A DNA stretch of 17,131 nt from Candidatus Heimdallarchaeota archaeon (GTDB taxonomy: Archaea; Asgardarchaeota; Heimdallarchaeia; Heimdallarchaeales; Kariarchaeaceae). How positions within the stretch are numbered: position 1 is the first letter of the stretch; each line of letters begins with the position of its first letter. The notes below the pieces were generated by a model. It worked only from the letters and a program-made list of their open reading frames with translations. It was not told the DNA's origin and made no database searches. The stretch covers positions 1 to 17,131 of the forward strand of contig JACZSS010000006.1 in NCBI GenBank assembly GCA_022574115.1, given 5' to 3'. A program made the translations under genes and the position numbers. Positions 1-5,567 of this stretch are shown here, one piece after another.

Positions 1-95
1 CAGAATTGCAGGCGTAAACATAATTTTAACCCATAATGTTAAGACTCGGTAAAAGGAGGATAAAAAATTTCTTGCAAAGGTGAAATGAAATTATG

Positions 96-170
96 CACTA
101 ATGTTCTAAAAGACCTCATCAATTATCATCCAAAATAAATTTTTCCACTAATGTTTGAAAAGGCCTGCAA
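96..170. repeat. Imperfect direct repeat, 50-bp period
   Basis: The ten bases CACTAATGTT occur at 96-105 and again at 146-155. Each copy is followed by a similar stretch (CTAAAAGACCT versus TGAAAAGGCCT). The two units are 50 bp apart in an AT-rich stretch with no convincing gene. They could be regulatory half-sites or the remains of a small duplication. Only two copies were seen. Confidence 0.35.
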
Positions 171-272
171 TCTTGCAAAAGGGATCAAAACTCTGTGTTC
201 TGCGAGGACACTTTATATTTAGAAGAAAATTAAAAAAATTCGATTTAGATTAGACGTTACAGCCATCTTATT

Positions 273-449
273 TTACCACATGACATCATTCTTGCCACAT
301 TTGGCAATACTAAGTTCTTGATTATCAACATCTTGATTAGCTTTCGAAATAAATTGGCAGATTAACTGGTTAATTTTATCCAACGACAAATGTCCGAATA
401 ACTCTAAGTTTAAGCGTTCGCATAACTTAATAGCTTCTACATTCAACAA
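273..449 (-). CDS. Small hypothetical protein, 58 aa
   Basis: The minus strand is open from 485 down to a TAA at 273-275. The best start is TTG at 449, with an AGAGAGG-like ribosome binding site about 10 bases upstream. The product is about 58 aa, helical in character (NVEAIKLCERLNLELFGHLS), with Cys residues near both ends and the C-terminus GKNDVMW. It has no signal peptide or membrane segment. It is divergent from the small exported protein at 523, so the two could share a control region near 450-522. I do not recognise a family. It may be a real small gene or the end of a decayed one. Confidence 0.3.
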   Translation of the reverse strand: MLNVEAIKLCERLNLELFGHLSLDKINQLICQFISKANQDVDNQELSIAKCGKNDVMW

Positions 450-522
450 GAATTCTTGGCACCTCTCTTGATATGCCCTTGTGAGTTAACAAGAGGATTA
501 ACATTCAAGAATGGAGGTAGTT

Positions 523-768
523 GTGATTAAGAAACTACTACTCTTAATGGTGTCAATGTGTTTTTTGTTCTACATGATTATTGGATCTGTTCTGGTTCCT
601 TCTTCGTTACAAGCAGGAGACGGTGGTGGACTTCCCCCTCCCCCGGATGCACCTGAATATGAAGATCCCTCAGACGGAGACTCTACAATTGCATTAACCA
701 CTGAAGCCACAAACGAAGAGCCTTCGCTTGTAGTCTTGGCTCTGATGTATTTCTTATTAATTCTGTAA
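523..768 (+). CDS. Small exported proline-rich acidic protein
   Basis: I chose the GTG at 523 because GGAGGT at 513-518 lies 4 bases upstream; the ATG at 511 overlaps that site. The product is 81 aa. It starts MIKKLLLL and has a hydrophobic signal segment to about residue 30, with a likely signal peptidase I site after SLQA. A short acidic, Pro/Gly-rich region follows (GDGGGLPPPPDAPEYEDPSDGD), then a Thr/Glu stretch, and the last 14 residues are strongly hydrophobic (LVVLALMYFLLIL). The mature part is therefore tiny and may be held in the membrane by its C-terminus. A WYL-type regulator starts 43 bp downstream, separated by a perfect 7-bp hairpin, so the two are probably co-transcribed. The function is unknown. 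A secreted signal or a small envelope protein sensed by the regulator is possible but not shown. Confidence 0.65.
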   Translation: MIKKLLLLMVSMCFLFYMIIGSVLVPSSLQAGDGGGLPPPPDAPEYEDPSDGDSTIALTTEATNEEPSLVVLALMYFLLIL

Positions 769-773
769 ACGAC

Positions 774-794
774 GGGGGCAACTATACTGCCCCC
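774..794 (+). other. Intercistronic perfect hairpin
   Basis: GGGGGCA (774-780) pairs perfectly with TGCCCCC (788-794) around the 7-base loop ACTATAC. It lies between the exported peptide gene (ends 768) and the regulator gene (starts 812). No T-run follows (TAAGAATTAG), so it is not a canonical intrinsic terminator. It more likely attenuates, processes or stabilises the mRNA and sets unequal expression of the two genes. Confidence 0.55.
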
Positions 795-811
795 TAAGAA
801 TTAGGTTAGAA

Positions 812-1432
812 ATGAGCCCATCTGAAAAATTACTTTTACTGATAAACTTACTAAACTCGAAATCCCACGTAAGCCTTTATGAAATAATAAAGAAGTGCAA
901 CATCTCAGAAAGAAGTGCATATAGATACTTAAACTCACTATCAGAGTATAACATTCCGATTTATTTTGATAAAGAGATGCAGGGTTACTGCCTAACGCGT
1001 AGGACTACGATTCACAATGATAGTCTGCCTGATAAGGACTATCTCCTTATTAAGATATGTCTAAAAATTGTAAGTCGTAGTGTGAGTTTGTGCTACAGAG
1101 CAACTCTTGACAATATTATATCCAAGCTTTCAATTGGTAACACGCTGAATGTTGAAAACTCATTGGACTTAATACAACAAGAATTTGAACCCGCAGATTT
1201 AAGAACGAGTGACTTTTCTGAAATTATATCTTCAGCTCTAATTGTTTCAGCAATTTCTTCCAAAAGAAGAATTCGCCTTCTTAGAGTGGTTTCAGAAAAC
1301 AATAGTGACACAGACACAATAATTAATCCCGCTTTGAGCTTTGAAGGTAACTGGAAGGTTTGTGACGATAACACAAATCCCAAATTATCTATACTGCTAA
1401 AGGATATCAAGAAGGTAGAAATCTTGAAATGA
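812..1432 (+). CDS. HTH/WYL-type transcriptional regulator
   Basis: This 206-aa protein has an N-terminal winged HTH of the DeoR/HTH_11 type (residues 4-62). The turn and recognition helix are visible at about 21-46 (ISERSAYRYLNSL), followed by a wing ending GYCLTRR. The middle (75-135) is helical. Residues 138-205 match the pattern of a single WYL domain: AISSKRRIRLLRV, then a conserved-looking NPA, then GNWKVC, then LKDIKKVEIL. The signature W-Y-L is replaced by W-K-V, so ligand binding may differ from classical members. WYL proteins bind DNA and respond to ligands or nucleic acids, and are often repressors. The start is supported by AGG six bases upstream. It follows the exported peptide gene by 43 bp and probably controls that pair. 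A YafY-like regulator is the nearest general description. Confidence 0.8.
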   Translation: MSPSEKLLLLINLLNSKSHVSLYEIIKKCNISERSAYRYLNSLSEYNIPIYFDKEMQGYCLTRRTTIHNDSLPDKDYLLIKICLKIVSRSVSLCYRATLDNIISKLSIGNTLNVENSLDLIQQEFEPADLRTSDFSEIISSALIVSAISSKRRIRLLRVVSENNSDTDTIINPALSFEGNWKVCDDNTNPKLSILLKDIKKVEILK

Positions 1433-1492
1433 ATCAAAACTAAAAAAAGAGAACAAAATAAAAAAATATAAAACGAAAAATTGGAACTCAAA

Positions 1493-1666
1493 TCAATTGA
1501 ATTGATCTTCAATCTTGAGTTCATTCTTGAATAAATTAGCATAGCTACCAATCTCAACTGAAAGGTAAGTCTTATTATTCTTGTTTTTTTTAAGCCACGC
1601 TGAATCTTCAAGTTTTCCTGTATAATCAGGTTTTTCACCTTTTATCTCTGTTTGATTCATTTTCAT
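1493..1666 (-). CDS. Small conserved-looking protein, 57 aa
   Basis: The ATG at 1666 is chosen over an in-frame ATG at 1702 because a near-perfect Shine-Dalgarno (AAAGGAGGT) sits just upstream of it. The product is 57 aa, lysine-rich and without membrane segments: MKMNQTEIKGEKPDYTGKL, then W-L-K-K, then NKTYLSVEIGSYANLF. The pattern G-K-L ... W-x-K-K ... K-T-Y-L-S-V resembles small single-domain beta proteins such as those grouped with DUF736, but this is an impression from motif spacing and not a firm match. It is convergent with the WYL regulator (ends 1432). The strong ribosome binding site argues for efficient translation. A cytoplasmic, possibly nucleic-acid-associated role is a guess. 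Confidence 0.55.
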   Translation of the reverse strand: MKMNQTEIKGEKPDYTGKLEDSAWLKKNKNNKTYLSVEIGSYANLFKNELKIEDQFN

Positions 1667-1864
1667 TTTACCTCCTTTCAACTCTTTGAAATTATTTTTC
1701 ATAGCGTCTCAGATTTCTCTGGATAGATATGCTTTTAAGGAGGATCTATGAGAGCGGAACCTCCAGAGAGCTGAGTGGCATGTCTAGGGGAAATGGAGAA
1801 GTTTACAGAGTCAGAGAAATAGCGTTAAGTGGAAAATCAAATTTGAGTCTAAAGGAGTAAAACA

Positions 1865-2031
1865 ATGTATCTCATCGATTTATATTGAAAACAGCTGAGG
1901 AAAAACTTGAACGTCAGTATGGACCATCAAACTCAAAGAATGACATTACGCTTGAAGGACTTGATTTGTTTACTATACGCCTGATAAGCAAAATAAATGT
2001 TGACAATTCAGGGCAATTTTCTAAACTATAG
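1865..2031 (+). pseudogene. Frame-disrupted small ORF
   Basis: AAAGGAG at 1851-1857 is well placed for the ATG at 1865, but that frame stops after seven codons (MYLIDLY). The overlapping frame from 1867 is open to the TAG at 2029-2031 and looks protein-like: SHRFILKTAEEKLERQYG, then NDITLEGLDLFTIRLISK. A one- or two-base indel just after the ATG would join the start signal to this frame. The beginning faintly resembles the N-terminus of SRAP/YedK proteins (CGRF.L.T...L...FG), but the catalytic Cys2 is absent and the rest does not match, so I do not assign it. It may instead be a short leader ORF upstream of nothing obvious. Confidence 0.25.
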
Positions 2032-2050
2032 TAATCTAAAAATCCCCCCT

Positions 2051-2109
2051 CTGTCTCATTCAGAGACAGCCCTGCGTTGGGCAGGATTATTTTTTTGGTG
2101 ATCCTGCCC
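2051..2109. other. Two adjacent inverted repeats, possible terminator for 2271-3320
   Basis: The first is CTGTCTC (2051-2057) with GAGACAG (2063-2069), a 7-bp stem with a 5-base loop. The second is GGGCAGGAT (2079-2087) with ATCCTGCCC (2101-2109), a 9-bp perfect stem whose 13-base loop contains seven T in a row. Read on the minus strand, downstream of the EEP gene, the last stem is followed by AGGGGGGATTTTTAG. This could act as a weak terminator, although the T-run is offset from the stem. A structured RNA or a small palindromic insertion are alternatives. Confidence 0.4.
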
Positions 2110-2270
2110 TTATTCATCTCCTAGAGAAGCGAAGAGATTCATTTAATGGGAATACTATTTCTCAACAGTTTTTCACTTGTCAGCCCAATTCTATTCCTAT
2201 CCTCTATTCTTCTTCCAATAGGTCATGGTCCATATTCTCTTAGAAGTATGGAAATGTATCTTCAAGTTAT

Positions 2271-3320
2271 CTAATCATCATCTATTTCTGGAATTATCAT
2301 CTTGAAAATTACAGGATGATGATCTGAGTAATACTGCTTAAATAAGTTGTGATTGTAAGGATTCCCGGGGTATGGTTCAGAAGAAGTCCAGTATGATTCC
2401 ATTTCATCAATGAGATTAATGACTTCCATATCGAAGCCCTTATCAATTTCGATTGAATGAACCGGATTATACATTACGTGATCATAGGGTTTCCCACCAC
2501 TACCATCATCACGAATTAAAGTATTTGTAACCCTGCATTCATCATTCAGGGATAAAAAGTCTTCAGGTGTTATTGAAGCTAATTCTGCTGAATCTTTTAT
2601 GTTCATGTCTCCAAGTATTATGAAATCTTTTTCAACATCGTCATGTAAATCTATCCAAATGGAAATAGTTTCAATTTCATGTTTACGTCTATTGGCATCG
2701 CTTCTTGAATCACCCGGCTGTAAGTGAACAGAAATCAGTACAAAGTCCAAAGTATTATCAAGGGTTTTAAACGCAAACGCATAAGGAACTCTTTCATAAT
2801 CATCATTATTTGAACGGTCAGCATCTAAGAAGCCTGAGGGTAAGTCATCAGCGAGATCAATCTTATCGGGCTTATAGAATACAACCCACCACTCAGTTGA
2901 AGAAGTTTTGCTGTGAATTTCGTCATTTGTTCCTGTATCCTCCTCTGATAATTGATAGCTAAATCCCTGGCCTTCCATTTCGTTGAAAAACGATTCTGCT
3001 TCATCGTCTGCTGTATAGGAATCTCCGTTTGGGTATTGACCTGAGTCTGGAGGAGCTACCAATTCTTGTATAACAACTAGATCATAGTCCTTAAGTAAGT
3101 CTGCAAGACTCACATTATCCTTCTTTTTAAAGTGACCGAGAAACTGAATATTAAATGAGCAAATTGTGATCTCTTTATCTGCCGCCAATGACAGAACAGA
3201 TTCACCATTTGATTCATCATTTTTTGGACTATCAGAGTTACAATTAATCGTCGTGACAAAGATGATTATAAGAAATTTTACAATCACATTACTAATTAAT
3301 CTCATATTGATTACATCCAT
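2271..3320 (-). CDS. Exported endonuclease/exonuclease/phosphatase (EEP) family protein
   Basis: This 349-aa protein has the DNase I/EEP fold signatures in order: SFNIQFLG (N57), VVIQELV (E86), LISVHLQPG (H199), IILGDMNIKD (D238, N240), PYDHVMY (D280) and YSDHHPVIF (D333, H334). These are the metal-binding and catalytic positions of the family, so it should be an active Mg-dependent phosphodiesterase or nuclease. The N-terminus (MRLISNVIVKFLIIIFVTTINCNSD) is a signal sequence. Cys27 suggests a lipoprotein, but TINC is a poor lipobox. An Asp/Glu/Ser-rich linker follows. AAAAAGG abuts the ATG at 3320; the ATG at 3305 is an alternative with GGATGGA upstream. It starts only 45 bp after the cysteine peptidase gene and may be the last gene of that unit. 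The substrate (DNA, phospholipid or other) cannot be told. Confidence 0.88.
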   Translation of the reverse strand: MDVINMRLISNVIVKFLIIIFVTTINCNSDSPKNDESNGESVLSLAADKEITICSFNIQFLGHFKKKDNVSLADLLKDYDLVVIQELVAPPDSGQYPNGDSYTADDEAESFFNEMEGQGFSYQLSEEDTGTNDEIHSKTSSTEWWVVFYKPDKIDLADDLPSGFLDADRSNNDDYERVPYAFAFKTLDNTLDFVLISVHLQPGDSRSDANRRKHEIETISIWIDLHDDVEKDFIILGDMNIKDSAELASITPEDFLSLNDECRVTNTLIRDDGSGGKPYDHVMYNPVHSIEIDKGFDMEVINLIDEMESYWTSSEPYPGNPYNHNLFKQYYSDHHPVIFKMIIPEIDDD

Positions 3321-3365
3321 CCTTTTTTCACATTTATTAGTTCCTTACAAAACAAATATTTTCAA

Positions 3366-4166
3366 TTAGATTATTGATCCGTAAGCTTCAGTAAACGCTT
3401 TTTGTGCGTATGCGTTAGAGGCATAAGCAAATCCCTTATCTCCCCATTGATCTCCCCAGCTATTTCTTACAATAAAATATTTTGATGTATATCCGACTAG
3501 AGCAACAGCATGACCACCCCTGATTGTATTAGGTTTATAAATGTTGAGCTTACCATTAGTTAGGGTGGCATTATCCCAAGTAGAATCAACACCTAAACGA
3601 GTCAGAATAGGACCCTGATGTGCTATCCAATATCGCCAATTTCTAAGATTAGTTCCAAGATTATGATAGCTCGAAATTCTAAGCCTAGCTGCTTTAGAAT
3701 AAAATGCTGCAGTACTTAAAGATGATAATTTGCCATCCATAGGTAAATCATTTTCAAGAACACATCCATACTTTCTTGCAACACGAAGAGCCAATTTCGT
3801 TTGAGTTCCTGCAGCCTCAAGAAATGTTGTGGGATACCCTGTTAACTCATCAGTTTCTTTGTCTGCCATCCAAATAAAACGAGGAGAAGTCATAGCATTT
3901 CGGGGAATCCTTACACTTGTTACAAAATGCCAACGAAGTAAACCATCCGCAGCTGCAAATCCAACACAAGCTCCTGTGTTTTCTTGATTTCTAATTTTCC
4001 ACCAAGTAGCCCGTAAATCTTTGGATGCAGGGATTGTTGGCAGTTCATCAATTACTCCTGATGAAATAGCATCCTCAAACTTCCAATCGGTTTCAGTTTT
4101 TTCAGACTTAACACAATTGAGAATGAAATTATACTTAGGAACCAATTTTGTTCTTGCACGCGACAT
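3366..4166 (-). CDS. Papain-like (C1A) cysteine peptidase, cytoplasmic
   Basis: This 266-aa protein has the papain-family catalytic residues in order: Q61 (oxyanion hole) and C67 in RNQENTGACVGFAAADG, H219 in RGGHAVALVGY and N235 in FIVRNSWGDQWGDKGF. The usual CGSCWAF is changed to TGACVGFAAA, a variation seen in bacterial C1 peptidases. Residues 1-50 form a short N-terminal extension with no signal peptide and no obvious long propeptide, so the enzyme is probably intracellular and active without export. It lies 49 bp downstream of the PH-like gene and two genes downstream of a membrane protein. This fits a membrane-tethered or membrane-sensing protease module. The target protein is unknown. 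C1A membership is firm; the biological role is inference. Confidence 0.9.
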   Translation of the reverse strand: MSRARTKLVPKYNFILNCVKSEKTETDWKFEDAISSGVIDELPTIPASKDLRATWWKIRNQENTGACVGFAAADGLLRWHFVTSVRIPRNAMTSPRFIWMADKETDELTGYPTTFLEAAGTQTKLALRVARKYGCVLENDLPMDGKLSSLSTAAFYSKAARLRISSYHNLGTNLRNWRYWIAHQGPILTRLGVDSTWDNATLTNGKLNIYKPNTIRGGHAVALVGYTSKYFIVRNSWGDQWGDKGFAYASNAYAQKAFTEAYGSII

Positions 4167-4215
4167 AATATCTTATTATTCCTCTTACGCGGTGAATTAC
4201 ATCATCATAACATTA

Positions 4216-4641
4216 CTATTCTAACATCTTCTTTCGAATTGTGCCTTTAATACTTGCCGAAAGTTTAGTTTTATCAAATAGAGATTTTGTATAGTACCAA
4301 TTTTTCATTTTTGGACCAATATTTACAATACCTACTTCATCAGTTTTATCTTGAGCAGTAATATCCAAATAAACTTCATTGTCTTTTGTTAAGGCAGACT
4401 TAGGTTTTGACCATGCAATAAGTGGTTTATTTTTTCTTATATCATCCAAAATACAATACATTCTCCGATTGGTAACTATGAGCCATGTTTTTTGCTTCGA
4501 AGTACTAAACAAAAGAATCGTTTCAGCAGAATTGCTATCCTCTATACTTGAGTCAAACTTTTCTGAATTGGATATATATTTTTGAATTTTTTCTCTTGAT
4601 AAGAATCCTTTCTTACTCTTAAAGAATTCCTGAGCTTTCAT
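4216..4641 (-). CDS. PH-like domain protein
   Basis: This 141-aa soluble protein has a basic N-terminal helix (residues 1-25). Next comes a beta-rich block at about 40-120: ETILLFSTSKQKTWLIVTN, then RRMYCILDD, then PLIAWSKPKSAL and EVYLDITAQ. This order (self-response strand, T-x-R-R-x-Y/L with a D-D turn, W-x-x strand) is the pattern of small bacterial PH-like domains, which often bind membranes or membrane proteins. A final helix (122-138) is Lys-rich. The upstream gene ends GAGGGGGAAGAATAA with this ATG directly adjacent, so the ribosome binding site lies inside the upstream gene and translation is coupled. It probably links the membrane protein to the peptidase encoded 49 bp downstream. 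The fold call is by pattern only. Confidence 0.8.
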   Translation of the reverse strand: MKAQEFFKSKKGFLSREKIQKYISNSEKFDSSIEDSNSAETILLFSTSKQKTWLIVTNRRMYCILDDIRKNKPLIAWSKPKSALTKDNEVYLDITAQDKTDEVGIVNIGPKMKNWYYTKSLFDKTKLSASIKGTIRKKMLE

Positions 4642-5037
4642 TTATTCTTCCCCCTCATAAATTTCTTGTTCAGGTTCTTGAGCTATCTCGCGATTCTTGA
4701 GCTGCTCTAACATTTTAGTAGCAAGAATTGGCCACGTAAATCCAACAACTAAACAAGCAGTCATACTAGGCTGAAACACCCAGAGTAACTGACCAAAATA
4801 TCCCATTATGAGTGAACCGACTGACCACAAAAGTAAGAGAATAAATGTGTTCTTTTCACTATGCTTAAGATTCAACAATGATTCACCTTTGAGCGAATAG
4901 ATTGCGAAATCCAAGAAAACAGCAATTGCTCCAATAATAGCACAACACGCAGTAAAAACTAGAATTGCCTGATCATTGGATGGATCAAGTTTGAAATGGA
5001 TAAGCATGCTTTTTAATCCTTCAAAGAATTCATTCAT
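4642..5037 (-). CDS. Small three-helix membrane protein
   Basis: I chose the ATG at 5037 because AGGA lies 8 bases upstream; a GTG at 5055 is in frame but has no ribosome binding site. The product is 131 aa. A short cytoplasmic-looking N-terminus is followed by hydrophobic segments at about 25-47, 64-86 and 89-107. The acidic C-terminal tail (LEQLKNREIAQEPEQEIYEGEE) is probably cytoplasmic. I recognise no family. It heads a tightly coupled unit with the PH-like protein (stop and next ATG adjacent) and the papain-like peptidase, so it is likely the membrane component of that system, as anchor, sensor or pore. Its promoter should lie within 5038-5165, but I see no clear -10/-35 pair. Confidence 0.82.
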   Translation of the reverse strand: MNEFFEGLKSMLIHFKLDPSNDQAILVFTACCAIIGAIAVFLDFAIYSLKGESLLNLKHSEKNTFILLLLWSVGSLIMGYFGQLLWVFQPSMTACLVVGFTWPILATKMLEQLKNREIAQEPEQEIYEGEE

Positions 5038-5165
5038 ACTATTATTCCTATTCACTACTATAATTGGAATGAAGATATGTTGCCCTAAGATCTATTATCT
5101 AATTGGTCTGTTACTTCATTCCACTGAAAAGGCACTCAGTAGTCGCTAGAACAAATATCATCTAA

Positions 5166-5188
5166 CCGCTGCCAAAAACTGGCAGTGG
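5166..5188. other. Nine-bp imperfect hairpin upstream of the peptidase operon
   Basis: CCGCTGCCA (5166-5174) pairs with TGGCAGTGG (5180-5188) around the loop AAAAC, with one G-T pair. The flanks can extend the pairing (ATCATCT on the left, ATAATGAT on the right) with a bulge. There is no T-run on either side. It lies about 130 bp upstream of the operon start at 5037, so it could be an operator-like site, a 5' leader structure or a remnant of a palindromic element. Confidence 0.35.
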
Positions 5189-5321
5189 ATAATGATAATA
5201 CTTAGAATTATAACGCTTGTCAGTTGTTGATATACTGAAGCAGGTTCCGAGAATTCTACTCTATATCAAAACGCCATGTAGTGTTTTATTGCTTTTAGTC
5301 AAGATAACTTGGTGAGAAAAG

Positions 5322-5342
5322 CAACGCCCGCCATGGGCGTTG
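5322..5342 (+). repeat. GYCAT hairpin repeat, copy 1
   Basis: CAACGCCC (5322-5329) pairs perfectly with GGGCGTTG (5335-5342) around the loop GCCAT. It is the most stable of five same-orientation copies in the window. It lies just downstream of the minus-strand operon that ends at 5376. No T-run follows on either strand, so it is not a typical terminator. Confidence 0.8.
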
Positions 5343-5375
5343 ATGAAAATTGATTTTGTTTGATAACATCAAGAT

Positions 5376-5567
5376 TCACAAGCGGAACCTGTAATGATAT
5401 TCATAGAAGCTGCCTGATTTCCGGAACCCTATTCTAGGCACTTTCTTCATCCTGAAAACCATTAGGTGATGAATTGCTTTAAGATAGGCTTCCTTGAAAA
5501 AGGATTTGTGAACTGTGAGATATTCATTTTTGAACGTTATCCCCAAGACTGCTATTCTAAGGTTCAA
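5376..5567 (-). CDS. Possible 63-aa basic protein
   Basis: This minus-strand ORF starts with TTG, overlapping the stop of the large TPR-like gene by four bases (TTGA), an arrangement compatible with coupled translation. The product is basic (MNLRIAVLGITFKNEYLTV, ending YEYHYRFRL) with no signal peptide or clear membrane helix. There is no evident ribosome binding site, and I recognise no domain. It may be a genuine last gene of the operon or a chance open frame before the GYCAT hairpin at 5322. Confidence 0.3.
   Translation of the reverse strand: MNLRIAVLGITFKNEYLTVHKSFFKEAYLKAIHHLMVFRMKKVPRIGFRKSGSFYEYHYRFRL

Larger units (their letters stand above)
5056..5375. other. Intergenic region between two minus-strand operons
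   Basis: This 320-bp stretch holds no convincing gene. It contains a strong imperfect hairpin (5166-5188), a half-site TTGTCAGT (5217-5224) of the palindrome found at 9593 and 10801, and the first copy of the GYCAT hairpin repeat (5322-5342). The promoter of the membrane protein/PH/peptidase unit is expected in its left part. The end of the upstream operon transcript should fall in its right part. Confidence 0.5.

Noticed and set aside
1093..1638. 181-aa minus-strand ORF opposite the WYL regulator
   Set aside because: Antisense shadow of the regulator gene; the sense frame has clear HTH and WYL patterns and a ribosome binding site.
1914..2117. 67-aa minus-strand ORF
   Set aside because: Much of its first half is made of the two inverted repeats at 2051-2109. 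AGGAG abuts the ATG with no spacing, and the opposite strand is more protein-like.
2146..2274. 42-aa hydrophobic plus-strand ORF
   Set aside because: It has no good ribosome binding site and overlaps the end of the EEP gene by 4 bp. Too short to support without conservation.
5322..5342. GYCAT hairpins as intrinsic terminators
   Set aside because: None of the five copies is followed by a T-run on either strand, and several are 200 bp or more from the nearest gene end.
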